A stretch of DNA of 64,000 nucleotides from Novosphingobium kunmingense (GCF_002813245.1 NZ_PHUF01000004.1:374001-438000); one strand, 5' to 3'; positions 1 through 8,821 are shown, numbered from the stretch's first letter. Made by a program: numbers and translations. The notes: generated by a model not told the origin, from the sequence alone.

Positions 1-93
1 GGGCTGGGCAAAATCCCTGCGGACGAACGGCGCAGGCTATCGCTCAGTCAGGGCATGTTGCGCGTGCTCCAGACGAGATACCCTTGCCGCTGA
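1..93 (+). CDS. possible 3' end of a gene entering from the left
   Basis: An open frame enters at the left edge and ends at TGA 91-93, giving about 30 residues rich in Arg and Leu (ending RYPCR). It stops a few bases before the convergent membrane-protein gene, as real neighbours do here. A second frame is also open (stop TAG 99-101), so the choice is uncertain and no function can be given. Confidence 0.3.
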   Translation, partial: GLGKIPADERRRLSLSQGMLRVLQTRYPCR

Positions 94-97
94 CCGC

Positions 98-847
98 CTA
101 GGGCGTCGCTATGCCGAGCGCTGCGCGGGTGAACGGCGGCCACCAATCGCTGTACCACACCGCGACGGCGACGACCTGGCCTGCGACCAGCAAGGGGATG
201 CCGATCCGCAAGACCCGGTGCACCGCGCCGCGCGTCACGCGGTCGTAGAGCGCGGCGATCGCCAGCAGCAGGTTGACCGCGAAATAGTAATGCACCCAGG
301 TGTTGAACGGCCCTGTGCCAGTCACGGCGTCGAGGCCGCCGCCCCACCAGCGCTGATAGGGCCCGCCCATGATCGCGGTGGTCGCCATGAACATCAGCCG
401 CTTGTGCGAAGGCGAATCGGCCCGGGCGCGGATGGCGAGCGCCGCGCAGATCGCGAAGGCGATAAGGACGTAGAGCGGGAAGGTGAAGAAGCGGACGTTC
501 TCGGGGTCGGTCTGCGCCCAGAAACGCTGGCTGTAGACCTCGGCGCCGAAGCCGGTAATCACGACCAGGACGGCCAGCATGGCCCCAGCCACTCCGACAA
601 TTCCATGAAGGTCGGGCCGGCGCCGTGCGATCAGGCTGACCTGCAGGGACAGCAGCACCAGCCAGCCGAAATAGACGAAGACGTGCGCAACCAGGATTGG
701 TGGGGCGACGTACGGCGCCTCGCCTGCAAAGCGTTGCCTGACCGGTTCGCTGAAGCCCATCGCGACGGCGAGCCACGAGGTTGCGGCAAACAGCAGCCAG
801 AACGCGCTGTCCCAGCGGTGACGAGATGCGAAACCGGTCGCTTCCAT
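98..847 (-). CDS. polytopic membrane protein of unknown function
   Basis: A protein of about 249 residues, almost wholly hydrophobic, with six to seven predicted membrane helices. Histidines lie near helix ends (AHVFVYF, DLHGIVG, SHKRL, WVHYYF), which could bind heme or metal, but I recognise no named family. I start at ATG 847 because AGGGGG lies six bases upstream. In-frame ATGs at 853 and 868 exist but sit on or before that Shine-Dalgarno. It is separated from rpoZ by the rpoZ terminator, so it is probably transcribed alone. Confidence 0.75.
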   Translation of the reverse strand: MEATGFASRHRWDSAFWLLFAATSWLAVAMGFSEPVRQRFAGEAPYVAPPILVAHVFVYFGWLVLLSLQVSLIARRRPDLHGIVGVAGAMLAVLVVITGFGAEVYSQRFWAQTDPENVRFFTFPLYVLIAFAICAALAIRARADSPSHKRLMFMATTAIMGGPYQRWWGGGLDAVTGTGPFNTWVHYYFAVNLLLAIAALYDRVTRGAVHRVLRIGIPLLVAGQVVAVAVWYSDWWPPFTRAALGIATP

Positions 848-933
848 GACCATCCCCCTCTTGCCCATCGCAAAGGGAAACAGGTTATTGCGGCCGCGTC
901 AAACCGGACCGCGCGACAGTCTGATATCGCACG

Positions 934-967
934 AAAAAGCCCGCGCGCCAGGATCGGCGCGCGGGCT
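934..967 (-). terminator. intrinsic terminator of rpoZ
   Basis: A perfect 12-bp GC-rich stem (938-949 with 956-967) with a 6-base loop, followed on the minus strand by five Ts (938-934). It lies 24 bases past the rpoZ stop. It is one of the few textbook rho-independent terminators in the window. Confidence 0.9.
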
Positions 968-990
968 GCATTTGTCTATCTCGCGGTAGA

Positions 991-1335
991 TCAGCCGTCG
1001 TAGTCACCGCCCAGCGAGGTGTTGCGCACCGGGGCCGCAGCGGTGATGCGCAGTGCTTCGGCCTGCTGGCTGAGCGAGCCGATGTCATCGACCTCGTCAT
1101 CGTCGTCGGGCAGGACGCGCTGCAGCGAGTTGACGACCGATTCCTTGAGGTTGTCGGGCCGCACGGTCTGTTCGGCGATCTCGCGCAGAGCGACGACCGG
1201 GTTCTTGTCGCGGTCGCGGTCAATGGTCAGTTCGGCGCCGCCCGAAATCTCGCGCGCGCGCTGAGCGGCCAGCAGGACCAGGTCGAACCGGTTGGGGATC
1301 TTGTCTACGCAATCTTCAACGGTAACGCGCGCCAT
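991..1335 (-). CDS. rpoZ: RNA polymerase omega subunit
   Basis: A 114-residue protein beginning MARVTVEDC and containing [17 protein letters not shown], the conserved N-terminal core of omega, which clamps the C-terminal tail of beta-prime and aids polymerase assembly. The C-terminal third has an acidic run (PDDDDEVDD) and a variable tail, normal for alphaproteobacteria. It is monocistronic: a good promoter lies at 1376-1405 and a strong terminator follows at 934-967. Confidence 0.95.
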   Translation of the reverse strand: MARVTVEDCVDKIPNRFDLVLLAAQRAREISGGAELTIDRDRDKNPVVALREIAEQTVRPDNLKESVVNSLQRVLPDDDDEVDDIGSLSQQAEALRITAAAPVRNTSLGGDYDG

Positions 1336-1375
1336 CAGGGCACTCCAATTCGTACAAAACGTGCGGGAATGGTCG

Positions 1376-1405
1376 GTGTTAGGCCTTGCGCGATTCGCAA
1401 GTCAA
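1376..1405 (-). promoter_or_regulatory. rpoZ promoter (TTGACT-N18-TAACAC)
   Basis: On the minus strand TTGACT (1405-1400) is followed 18 bases later by TAACAC (1381-1376), about 40 bases before the rpoZ start. It resembles the promoters of rpmJ, rpmH and rpsT in this window (TTGAC-N17-TAA). The spacer carries a GANTC site (1392-1396) and an AT-rich tract lies upstream. The start site is inferred, not shown. Confidence 0.6.
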
Positions 1406-1418
1406 GAAAAAATCGTAT

Positions 1419-1444
1419 AAATATCTGTTTTTAAATAGATATTT
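1419..1444 (-). repeat. AT-rich inverted repeat between dnaB and rpoZ
   Basis: AAATATCT (1419-1426) is mirrored by AGATATTT (1437-1444) just past the dnaB stop, followed on the minus strand by a run of six Ts (1408-1413). In so GC-rich a genome this AT island stands out. It could be a weak dnaB terminator or an UP-type element for the rpoZ promoter. The stem has only one G-C pair per arm, so termination is doubtful. Confidence 0.4.
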
Positions 1445-1447
1445 CGA

Positions 1448-2956
1448 TCAGTCGTAACTGTGCGCACCCAGCGAATCATCGGCCAGATCGCTAAAGCGCG
1501 TGATGCGGCTTTCGAAGCGCAGGCGGACCTTGCCGGTGGAGCCGTGGCGCTGCTTCGCGACGATCAATTCGGCGGTGCCGAAGACGCGTTCCATCTCGGC
1601 CTGCCAGGCGGTGTGAGCATCGTGGGTCTTGGCATCGTCGTTGTCCTGCGGGACCTTGGGTTCGCGCGCGGCGACGTAATAGTCCTCGCGGAAGACGAAC
1701 CAGACCATGTCGGCGTCCTGTTCGATCGAGCCCGATTCGCGCAGGTCCGACAGCATCGGGCGCTTGTCCTCGCGCTGTTCCACCGCACGGCTGAGCTGCG
1801 ACAGCGCGATCACCGGGACGTGCAATTCCTTGGCCAGGGTCTTCAGCCCGCGGCTGATTTCCGAAATCTCGTTGACGCGGTTGTCGTTGGCGCGGCCCGA
1901 ACCTTGCAGCAGCTGAAGGTAGTCGATCACGACGAGGCCGATGTCGTGACGGCGCTTCAGCCGGCGCGCTCTGGTGCGCAGCGCGGCGATGGTCAGCGCC
2001 GGAGTATCGTCGATATAAAGCGGCAGTTCGGCAAGGCGCTGGCTGGCATAGGACAGCTGCTGGAAATCGTCGCGGCTGATCTTGCCCATGCGCAGCGCTT
2101 CGGAGCTGATCCCCGACTGTTCGGCCAGGATACGCGTGGCAAGCTGGTCGGCGCTCATTTCGAGACTGAAGAAGGCGGTGGCGGCGCCGACCGACTTTTC
2201 CGGATCGATCCCGTCGGCCATGTCGCGGCGCAGGCGATCGGCCGCGTTGAAGGCGATGTTCGTGGCAAGCGACGTCTTGCCCATGCCAGGGCGGCCCGCG
2301 AGGATGATCAGGTCGGAGTCGTGCAGGCCGCCGATCTTCTCGTTGACCGAGGTCAGCCCCGTGGTCGTGCCCGAGATGTGCCCACCCGACAGCAAAGCCT
2401 GCTCGATCATGCCGAGCGCGGTGCGCGTCGCTGTGGCAAAGCCCTGCGCCTCGCTGCCGGTGCTGGCGCCTTCGGCGACCTTGTAGAGCGCGGCCTCGGC
2501 TTCGGCGACCTGCTCCATCGGCTCCACCCGTTCGGAGGTGTCGAGCGCCGAATTGACCAGGTTGCGGCCGACCGAGATCAGTTCGCGCAGCAGCGCCAGG
2601 TCATAGATCTGCCCGGCCAGTTCGCGCGGAGCGAGAAGTCCCTGCCCGTCGGCCGTCAGCCGCGCCAGATAGGCCGCTCCGCCCAGGTCCTTCAGCGCCT
2701 CGTCCGCCTCGAAATAGGGTTTGAGCGTGATCGGGGTGACCACCGCCTTGCGATCGAGCAATTGCAGGATACGCTCGTAGATGCGGGCGTGGACCGGCTC
2801 GAAGAAGTGCTGCGGCAGGACCGGTGTGGTCAGTTCCTCGATCACCCGGTTGTCGATCAACACGGCGCCAAGGAACGCGGCTTCGGCTTCGACGTTGCTG
2901 GGCAGCGCGCGCGCGGCGGTTTCTTCAGGTCGGGAGATCAGATCGAGGTCGGCCAT
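1448..2956 (-). CDS. dnaB: replicative DNA helicase DnaB
   Basis: A 502-residue hexameric helicase that unwinds DNA at the replication fork. The N-terminal DnaB domain spans about 18-120. The RecA-like domain carries Walker A GRPGMGKTS (about 221-229), Walker B LVVIDYLQL (about 341-349) and the H4 region QLSRAVEQREDKRP. Length is normal. I use ATG 2956 (MADLDLIS); the frame stays open 13 codons further, but that extension does not look like the family. It is divergent from the UPF0262 gene and followed by an AT-rich inverted repeat. Confidence 0.96.
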   Translation of the reverse strand: MADLDLISRPEETAARALPSNVEAEAAFLGAVLIDNRVIEELTTPVLPQHFFEPVHARIYERILQLLDRKAVVTPITLKPYFEADEALKDLGGAAYLARLTADGQGLLAPRELAGQIYDLALLRELISVGRNLVNSALDTSERVEPMEQVAEAEAALYKVAEGASTGSEAQGFATATRTALGMIEQALLSGGHISGTTTGLTSVNEKIGGLHDSDLIILAGRPGMGKTSLATNIAFNAADRLRRDMADGIDPEKSVGAATAFFSLEMSADQLATRILAEQSGISSEALRMGKISRDDFQQLSYASQRLAELPLYIDDTPALTIAALRTRARRLKRRHDIGLVVIDYLQLLQGSGRANDNRVNEISEISRGLKTLAKELHVPVIALSQLSRAVEQREDKRPMLSDLRESGSIEQDADMVWFVFREDYYVAAREPKVPQDNDDAKTHDAHTAWQAEMERVFGTAELIVAKQRHGSTGKVRLRFESRITRFSDLADDSLGAHSYD

Positions 2957-3017
2957 GGTTGACGGTTCTTTGATAGCGCTCGCCGCGGCGCGCAAGCAGG
3001 CGGCGCGGGCAAATTAC

Positions 3018-3032
3018 TCCACAGCCTGTGGA
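3018..3032. repeat. 15-bp palindrome in the dnaB/UPF0262 intergenic region
   Basis: TCCACAG-C-CTGTGGA is a perfect 7+1+7 inverted repeat in the divergent intergenic region between dnaB (start 2956) and the UPF0262 gene (start 3084). Placement suits an operator for either gene. The half-site CTCCACAG resembles a degenerate DnaA box, but the regulator is unknown. Confidence 0.45.
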
Positions 3033-3083
3033 CGGTCACCAGCCCCTTGCCCAGCAATTTTGCATCTGCGAGAAGCGCCCCCC

Positions 3084-3566
3084 ATGGCCGATCCCCGGAT
3101 CATCGACATCGCGCTCGACGAAGCGACGATCCTGTGGCGCAACGCCGATATCGAACAGGAACGGCGGATCGCGATCTTCGACCTGATCGAGGAGAACACC
3201 TTCAAGCCGCTGCGCAGCTGGGAAGCGGGTCACCAAGGCCCATATCGGCTGAAGCTGTCAGTCGACGATGGCCGGCTGATCCTCGAAGCGAGCGACGAGT
3301 CCGGCCTGCTGCTTGAAACGCTGATCCTTGGCCTTGGCCGGTTCCGCCGCCCGATCCGCGAATACTTCGCGATCTGCGACAGCTACTACCAGGCGATCCG
3401 CCGCGCCACCGCAGCCGAGATCGAGACGATCGACATGGCCCGCCGCGGCGTTCACAACGAAGCGGCCGAGCTGTTGCTCGAGCGGCTGGAGGGCAAGGTC
3501 GAAACCGACTTCGCCACCGCACGGCGCCTCTTTACCCTGATCTGCGTGCTGCATATCAGGGGGTAG
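3084..3566 (+). CDS. UPF0262 family protein
   Basis: A 160-residue soluble protein beginning MADPRIIDIALDE and containing FDLIEENTFKP and GPYRLKLSV, which match the uncharacterised UPF0262 family of alphaproteobacteria. Length agrees with the family. The start at 3084 is the first ATG that gives the family N-terminus; no strong Shine-Dalgarno precedes it. The GH25-like gene follows after 25 bases and cdd after that, so the three may be cotranscribed. Biochemical role unknown. Confidence 0.85.
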   Translation: MADPRIIDIALDEATILWRNADIEQERRIAIFDLIEENTFKPLRSWEAGHQGPYRLKLSVDDGRLILEASDESGLLLETLILGLGRFRRPIREYFAICDSYYQAIRRATAAEIETIDMARRGVHNEAAELLLERLEGKVETDFATARRLFTLICVLHIRG

Positions 3567-3591
3567 ATCAGACAGGGCGCAACCGACAATC

Positions 3592-4293
3592 ATGGCACGC
3601 AAATCTTCGTCCAGCCGCCTGCGGCTGCGCCTGTTCGGCGCTGTGTGGCTGCTGGCCATGGTCGCCGGCGCCTATAGCTGGTGGCAGGTCCGGCACTGGC
3701 GCCCCGACCGCGCCGACTTTCCCGTCCAGGGGGTCGAGATCGGGACTCACGACGGCACGGTCGACTGGGTCGCGCTGAAGGCAATCGGCGCGAACTTCGC
3801 CTATATCGACGCCTCGGCCAGCGCGTTTGCCCGCGACGACAGCTTCACCCGCAACCTCGAAGATGCGAAAGCGGCCAAGGTCCAGATCGGTGCGCTGCAC
3901 CGTTACGATCCGTGCCAGCCGGCTGAACGCCAGGCGGCGAACTTCGTCACGGTCGTCCCCCGCGACGCCAGAATGCTGCCGCCCGCGGTCGAACTCGACA
4001 TGCTGGGCGACGAATGTCCCAACCCGGTCAGCGACCAGGGTATCGAAAGCGAACTGACCACCTTCCTCAACCAGATCGAGATGCATACCGGCAAGGCGGC
4101 GATCCTCAAGATCACCTCGCGCTTCCAGTCGCGCTACAGGATCGCGGCGCGGATCGACCGGAACCTGTGGCTGGTGCGCACGCGCTTCGTGCCCGACTAT
4201 GCGGGCCGCCCGTGGATGCTTTGGACAGCAAATGGCGATCTCAGCAACGAAGCGACCAGGGACGGGCTGCGCTGGGTGGTGGTGCAGCCATGA
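3592..4293 (+). CDS. membrane-anchored GH25-like (lysozyme-type) protein
   Basis: 233 residues: a basic N-terminus, one transmembrane helix (about 13-32), then an extracytoplasmic TIM-barrel-like domain. VQGVEIGTHDGTVDW (45-59) aligns with the GH25 start (usually GIDVSxxQGxIDW) and LPPAVELDM (129-137) with the usual DxE strand. GH25 enzymes cleave peptidoglycan glycan strands. Here the first acid is Glu49 instead of Asp, and the second motif reads ExD (134-136) rather than DxE, so activity should not be assumed. The following cdd Shine-Dalgarno overlaps this gene's stop codon. Confidence 0.8.
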   Translation: MARKSSSSRLRLRLFGAVWLLAMVAGAYSWWQVRHWRPDRADFPVQGVEIGTHDGTVDWVALKAIGANFAYIDASASAFARDDSFTRNLEDAKAAKVQIGALHRYDPCQPAERQAANFVTVVPRDARMLPPAVELDMLGDECPNPVSDQGIESELTTFLNQIEMHTGKAAILKITSRFQSRYRIAARIDRNLWLVRTRFVPDYAGRPWMLWTANGDLSNEATRDGLRWVVVQP

Positions 4294-4306
4294 AGGAGGC
4301 AAGCCG

Positions 4307-4726
4307 ATGATCGATCGCGACACCTTGATCTCCGCCGCAAAAGATGCGGTGGCCAGGGCCTATGCTCCGTACAGCCGGTTTCATGTCGGCGCAGCGCTAG
4401 GCTTTGCCGATGGCACGGTCGTCACCGGCGCAAATGTCGAGAATGCCAGTTTTGGCCTGACGCTTTGCGCCGAAACCGCCGCTGTCGCTCGGGCCATGAA
4501 CGACGGCTGGCGCAGCGAACTGGTCGCAATAGCGGTGACCGGAGGGATCGAGGGCGTGCTTGCCGCTCCGGTTGCGCCGTGCGGGCGCTGCCGCCAGGTG
4601 TTGAGCGAACTGGCGCAGCTCGGCGGTACCGACCCCGTGGTGTGGTGCGTCGGCGCCGAAGCAGTCGGCGAATACCGGCTGTCGGACCTGCTGCCCAATG
4701 CCTTCGGGCCGGGCAGCCTGGTCTGA
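4307..4726 (+). CDS. cdd: cytidine deaminase
   Basis: A 139-residue zinc enzyme that deaminates cytidine and deoxycytidine to uridine and deoxyuridine (pyrimidine salvage). The signature is complete: CAE (Cys54, catalytic Glu56) and PCGRC (Cys92, Cys95), with FHVGAAL and NVENASFG substrate-binding segments. ATG 4307 is chosen because AAGGAGG (4293-4299), overlapping the upstream stop, lies seven bases before it. It is the small tetrameric type and is probably translated in concert with the GH25-like gene. Confidence 0.95.
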   Translation: MIDRDTLISAAKDAVARAYAPYSRFHVGAALGFADGTVVTGANVENASFGLTLCAETAAVARAMNDGWRSELVAIAVTGGIEGVLAAPVAPCGRCRQVLSELAQLGGTDPVVWCVGAEAVGEYRLSDLLPNAFGPGSLV

Positions 4727-4730
4727 AATA

Positions 4731-4758
4731 CCGGGCGGCGGCGCTGCCAGCCGCCCGG
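4731..4758. terminator. hairpin between convergent cdd and small membrane gene
   Basis: A 9-bp inverted repeat (CCGGGCGGC at 4731-4739 with GCCGCCCGG at 4750-4758) sits between the convergent ends of cdd and the 80-residue membrane protein gene. No T-run follows on either strand, so it may aid rho-dependent termination or protect mRNA ends. Confidence 0.4.
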
Positions 4759-4767
4759 AACACTACG

Positions 4768-5010
4768 TTACTTGGTCGCGTCTTTGGCCGCCTTCTGGGC
4801 TGCGTCGCCAACGTCCTGCGCCGCGTTGCCGACGTCCTTGGCGGCTTCGGCAATGGCGTTGTCCTTGGCATTGCTGCTTTCGGAGCGATTCATGAAGAAC
4901 ATGACGCCGACGATCAGCGCAATCACCAGTACGATCGCGATCACCCAGGTGCCGCCGCTGCTCCGCGGTTCGCCGTCCTTGATGATCGTCACATTGGGTT
5001 CGTCAGACAT
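4768..5010 (-). CDS. small single-pass membrane protein
   Basis: 80 residues: a short polar N-terminus (MSDEPNVTIIKDGE), one transmembrane helix (about 24-41), then an Ala/Asp/Lys-rich amphipathic tail with near-repeats of AAQDVGDAA, likely a helix. I recognise no family. The start at 5010 is supported by GGAGGTGA just upstream. It lies 82 bases downstream of the M14 carboxypeptidase on the same strand and may share its transcript. Confidence 0.8.
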   Translation of the reverse strand: MSDEPNVTIIKDGEPRSSGGTWVIAIVLVIALIVGVMFFMNRSESSNAKDNAIAEAAKDVGNAAQDVGDAAQKAAKDATK

Positions 5011-5092
5011 GGTCACCTCCTGTTTTACGGGAAGCGAAACGGCGTCGGTGCGATTAGGTTCCCGGCTCTGCGAACCAGGGCACACTGGAAGG

Positions 5093-6241
5093 TCAGGCCG
5101 AAGGCTGCGCGTCGAGCCATTCGAGCAGCGCGCCAAGGCAGTCGCGGCCGAGCTGGGCCGATCGTTCGGGCGACCAGTTCTGCACCGTGCACGGTAGGTC
5201 GTCGTTGTCCTTGAACGGCATCTCCAGCGTCATGGCCACCGCGCCGAAACGCTCGGCCAGCTGGTTGGTCGACATCGTCAGGTTGGCCTTGCCAGCCGGG
5301 GCAACCGGATAACCGCGCCTTGTCTGGAAGTCGGGCGTGCGCCGGGCAAGGATCGCCTTGTAGCCGTCGAACCCAGCCTGCTGGGCCTCGTTCCATGAAG
5401 GGATGCCTTCGAAGCCTGCCAGGAACACGGCCGGGATCGCTTCGTCGCCGTGGACGTCCATGGCGAAATCGACCCCGGTTTCGTCCATCGCGTTCCGAAT
5501 CGCCAGGACCTCGGGCGAACGCTCGGCGCTTGGATCGGCCCACTCGCGGTTGAGGTTCACGCCGGCGAAATTGGTGCGCAGATGACCGCGCCGCGAACCG
5601 TCGGGATTGGCGTTGGGCACCACGTGGAAGCGGCACAGCTGGCGCAGCCTGCGCGCCACCGGATCGGCCGGATCGGTGAGGCAGTCGAGCGCGCCTTCCA
5701 TCCACCATTCGGCCATCGATTCGCCCGGATGCTGGCGGGCGTAGAGCCACACCTGTCGCTCCCCGCTCCCCAGTTCGAGGCAGTCGATCGGCTGGCCCTC
5801 GAGGCTGTGGCCGAGGCAACGGTATGTCACTCCCTCTGCCGTCGCGGTCTGGGCGATGAGGTCGTGGTGCCGCTCCATCGAATAGGGCGCGAAATAGGCG
5901 AACCAGCACACCGCGCTGTCGGGTGTGTAGCGAACGGTCAGGGTGCCGCCATCCTCGGCCTTGTCGAAGCTACTGGCGGCGCGGGCCCAGAACTGGCGAT
6001 CCTCGCTGACCGCCGCGTTGTAGCTGGGCCAGCCATCAGGATAGGCCGAGGTTCCGAGACCGGTGATCTTGAGTTCGAGGGCCTGGCCGGCCGCGCCTGA
6101 AACGCGGAAATGAAACCATTGGAAGAAGTCCGAATGCTTGTCCTTGCGGATCTTCAATCGCGCCGTGGCACCGGCAATGGACAGGACTTCGATGTTGCCG
6201 CTGTCGAAGGCGGCGTCGATGGCAATGATGCTGGAGGTCAT
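5093..6241 (-). CDS. M14-family zinc carboxypeptidase (cytosolic carboxypeptidase-like)
   Basis: 382 residues in two parts: an N-terminal beta-sandwich-like domain (about 1-125) typical of CCP-type M14 enzymes, then the catalytic domain. Zinc ligands His171 and Glu174 ([10 protein letters not shown]) and His264 (MDVHGDE), substrate motifs ANPDG and NLNREW, and the catalytic Glu340 (TLEMPFK) are all present. There is no signal peptide, so it should act in the cytoplasm; the bacterial substrate is unknown. Its ATG overlaps the stop of the upstream DUF4136-type gene as ATGA, implying translational coupling. Confidence 0.9.
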   Translation of the reverse strand: MTSSIIAIDAAFDSGNIEVLSIAGATARLKIRKDKHSDFFQWFHFRVSGAAGQALELKITGLGTSAYPDGWPSYNAAVSEDRQFWARAASSFDKAEDGGTLTVRYTPDSAVCWFAYFAPYSMERHHDLIAQTATAEGVTYRCLGHSLEGQPIDCLELGSGERQVWLYARQHPGESMAEWWMEGALDCLTDPADPVARRLRQLCRFHVVPNANPDGSRRGHLRTNFAGVNLNREWADPSAERSPEVLAIRNAMDETGVDFAMDVHGDEAIPAVFLAGFEGIPSWNEAQQAGFDGYKAILARRTPDFQTRRGYPVAPAGKANLTMSTNQLAERFGAVAMTLEMPFKDNDDLPCTVQNWSPERSAQLGRDCLGALLEWLDAQPSA

Positions 6242-6831
6242 TTAACCTCGATAGTCTCACCCGATTGGCCGGGGAAGCCCCCGAACAGCGCCTCGGCCAT
6301 TTTCGGCGCGGCAAGGTCGGTCGAGGCGAGGGGCGACTTGGCATCGACCGCAAAGCTTGCGCGGCCTTCCCACAGGCTGCGCGCGCTGGCGCGGTCGCGG
6401 ATCATCACGCCCAGTTCTGTCACGACCTGCTGGCCCGAGCCGCCGCCAAGGTTGATGCCCAGCCCGAGGCCGATCCCGCTACCATAACTGCCGGTCGATC
6501 CGCCCACGCCGACACTGACCGGGCCCGAGCGCCGCGATGGATCGCTGATCGCGCGGCTGACCCGCATCTGCGCGACCTGGCTGCCTTGCCCGGAGGGAAC
6601 TTCGCGATAACCCAGGAGGGTCAACTGCCGCTGCACCGCGAGGCTGTAGGTCTGCCATTCGAGCGAGCGCCCATCGGTGCCCGGCGCCGGTTCGACCGCG
6701 ATCGTCCCGCGCGGGGCAGACGCAAGCTCGGGCGCGTGGAAGCGGGTTACCTGGACCGGACCGACCGGAGCGACGCAGCCAGACAACATGGCCAGACCGA
6801 GGGTGGCGGCGGCAAAGCGGACAACGTTCAT
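6238..6831 (-). CDS. DUF4136-type lipoprotein
   Basis: 197 residues with a lipoprotein signal (MLSGC lipobox, Cys about 19), so probably anchored in the outer membrane. The mature part resembles DUF4136 proteins: a first strand with RGTIAVEP, a middle Gly/Ser-rich segment (about 108-134) and a C-terminal LWEGRASF followed by [11 protein letters not shown]. The upstream protein at 6895 shares the same C-terminal pattern and is a paralogue. The stop overlaps the M14 carboxypeptidase start. Confidence 0.8.
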   Translation of the reverse strand: MNVVRFAAATLGLAMLSGCVAPVGPVQVTRFHAPELASAPRGTIAVEPAPGTDGRSLEWQTYSLAVQRQLTLLGYREVPSGQGSQVAQMRVSRAISDPSRRSGPVSVGVGGSTGSYGSGIGLGLGINLGGGSGQQVVTELGVMIRDRASARSLWEGRASFAVDAKSPLASTDLAAPKMAEALFGGFPGQSGETIEVK

Positions 6832-6894
6832 CGACCAGGGCTCCTACCGGGGGATGACCCAGTTTGTGCCGGAAAGTCGTTTCGCGCAAGGATC

Positions 6895-7596
6895 TTAGCG
6901 CTTCACGCTGACCTCTCCCGCTGCAGTCGGAAATCCGTCGAACAGGGCATGGGCGAGCCGCGTGGCGATCGCAGCGTCGGTCCACTTGTCGTCGCCGTCG
7001 CGCGTTGCGATGGCCGCGCGGCCTTCCCACAGAACCGCGTTGGTCGCGCGGTCGAGGATCCGTGCTTCGAGCGTGGTGCCGATCAGCGCCTTCAGCGGCT
7101 TCGTGGCATCGATGTTGAGGCCAAGGCCGATCATCGATCCGCGGTTGGAGAGGCCGACGCTCCTTTCGCCGCTGACCGGATGGCGCTTCGCCTCGGCCGG
7201 GACCAGTTCGCTACGCTTGATGCGCACTTCGGCAATCTGTCCGCTGGCGGCGCTGGTTGCAGCCTGGTAGCCCGATGCGAGAAGTTCGCTTTCTACCGCC
7301 GCCTGGAAGGTCGCATCCTGGCGCAGGTCCGCTCCCCCCGCACCGCCCGGCATGGCTACGACGGCGATGGTGCCGTGACGCAGGGCTTCCGCAGCATCGC
7401 CTTCCGCGATGAAGCGGGCGACGTCGATCCGCCCTTCGCCGCTGGTGCGCCCCCGCGAGCGCCAGTCCGATTCATAGGATTGACTCCCCAGCTCCTTGCC
7501 GCGATCCCAGGGTCCCGGCCGCGCGCTGGCGGCGCTAGCCGACGCGGCGGAGAGCAGCGCCAGAACGGCAAGGCGGGCATTGCGGGAACGGGGCAT
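6895..7596 (-). CDS. secreted DUF4136-like protein
   Basis: 233 residues with a Sec signal peptide (ending ASASAASA) but no lipobox. The C-terminal half repeats the pattern of the neighbouring lipoprotein: LWEGRAAIA and LAHALFDGFP, with a Gly/Leu-rich GSMIGLGLNID. The start at 7596 is chosen over an upstream in-frame candidate because AGGAG lies seven bases before it and it begins the signal peptide cleanly. It is probably the first gene of an operon with the lipoprotein and M14 carboxypeptidase. Function unknown. Confidence 0.75.
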   Translation of the reverse strand: MPRSRNARLAVLALLSAASASAASARPGPWDRGKELGSQSYESDWRSRGRTSGEGRIDVARFIAEGDAAEALRHGTIAVVAMPGGAGGADLRQDATFQAAVESELLASGYQAATSAASGQIAEVRIKRSELVPAEAKRHPVSGERSVGLSNRGSMIGLGLNIDATKPLKALIGTTLEARILDRATNAVLWEGRAAIATRDGDDKWTDAAIATRLAHALFDGFPTAAGEVSVKR

Positions 7597-7742
7597 GAAG
7601 CAACTCCTGTACAGCACGGTCGGGCACAAAGCTGTTGCGCCAAGTCCGCATACCGTCGCCGCCCCTTGCCGAGCGATGAACAGCCCCGTCCGCGCGACAA
7701 ATTAACCACTTTCATTCGCGGCCATGCTAGCAGCGCGACATC

Positions 7743-8750
7743 ATGGTCCCTACCCATCCCGTTCTCGTCACCGGCGGCGCCGGCTATATCGGCAGCCACG
7801 CCGTCCTTGCCCTGCTCGATGCCGGCTGGCCTGTCGCCGTGATCGACAACCTGACAACCGGATTTCGCTGGGCGGTGCCCGACGGCGTTCCGTTCTACGA
7901 AGGGGACATCGAGGATGCGGGGCTCCTCGCACGGATCTTCGCCGAGCAGAGGATCGGCGCGATCATGCACTTCGCCGGCTCGATCATAGTGCCCGAATCG
8001 GTCGAAAACCCGCTGAAGTACTATCACAACAACACCGCGAAGAGCCGCACGCTGATTGCCGCCGCTGTAGCCGCCGGGGTGCCGCATTTCATCTTCAGTT
8101 CGACAGCGGCTACGTACGGCGTGCCGCGCGTGTCGCCGGTGGGCGAGGACAGCGACAAGGCCCCGATCAATCCCTACGGCATGTCGAAGCTGATGACCGA
8201 GGCGATGCTGGCCGACGTCGCCCGCGCCCATCCGCTCAATTTCTGCGCGCTGCGCTATTTCAATGTCGCCGGGGCGGATCCCCGCGCGCGCAGCGGCCAG
8301 TCGACCGCGGGGGCGACCCACCTGATCAAGGTCGCGGTCGAAGCGGCGCTCGGCAAGCGCGGCCAGGTCGAGGTGTTCGGCACCGACTATGCGACACCGG
8401 ACGGCACCGGTGTGCGCGACTATATCCATGTCTCCGACCTCGCCAGCGCGCATGTCCTGGCGCTGGCAGCCCTGATCGCCGATCCCGGCCGCTCGCTGAC
8501 CCTGAACGCCGGCTACGGCCGGGGGTTCTCGGTCCTCGAGGTGCTCGACGCGGTCGACCGGGCGACGAATGTGCCGATTCGCCGCGCCTTCTCCGCGCGC
8601 CGGCCCGGCGATCCCGATTCGCTCGTTTCGGACAACAGCCGCATACTGGCGACCCTGCCCTGGCGCCCGCAATACGCCAACCTCGACACGATCGTTACCC
8701 ATGCCCTCGCGTGGGAGCGAAAACTGACCGCGATGCGCGGCGAAGCTTGA
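7743..8750 (+). CDS. galE: UDP-glucose 4-epimerase
   Basis: 335 residues of the extended short-chain dehydrogenase fold. NAD-binding GGAGYIGS (11-18), catalytic Ser/Thr in FSSTAATYG (118-126) and the YxxxK pair Tyr145/Lys149 (NPYGMSK) are intact, as is the LRYFNVAGA segment. It interconverts UDP-glucose and UDP-galactose for surface polysaccharides. The gene lies alone, divergent from the DUF4136-like gene. Its stop codon lies inside the -35 element of the next gene's promoter. Confidence 0.93.
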   Translation: MVPTHPVLVTGGAGYIGSHAVLALLDAGWPVAVIDNLTTGFRWAVPDGVPFYEGDIEDAGLLARIFAEQRIGAIMHFAGSIIVPESVENPLKYYHNNTAKSRTLIAAAVAAGVPHFIFSSTAATYGVPRVSPVGEDSDKAPINPYGMSKLMTEAMLADVARAHPLNFCALRYFNVAGADPRARSGQSTAGATHLIKVAVEAALGKRGQVEVFGTDYATPDGTGVRDYIHVSDLASAHVLALAALIADPGRSLTLNAGYGRGFSVLEVLDAVDRATNVPIRRAFSARRPGDPDSLVSDNSRILATLPWRPQYANLDTIVTHALAWERKLTAMRGEA

Positions 8751-8775
8751 CTTGCGGGCCGCTCGCCCGTAACGG
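8747..8775 (+). promoter_or_regulatory. rpmJ promoter (TTGACT-N17-TAACGG)
   Basis: TTGACT (8747-8752) and TAACGG (8770-8775) are 17 bases apart, the whole reading GCTTGACT-N17-TAACGGCGC. The same layout and flanks precede rpmH. The -35 overlaps the galE stop codon, so rpmJ is transcribed independently while packed against galE. The -10 is far from TATAAT yet recurs. Confidence 0.7.
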
Positions 8776-8821
8776 CGCCACTTCCGATTTTCGCGGGCCG
8801 AGCCCGCAGCCGAGAGAAACC

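Noticed and set aside
1460-2962. Long open frame (about 500 codons) on the plus strand opposite dnaB
   Set aside because: It is the antisense shadow of dnaB, with no recognisable domain and Arg/Gln/Asp-rich sequence typical of GC-rich antisense frames.
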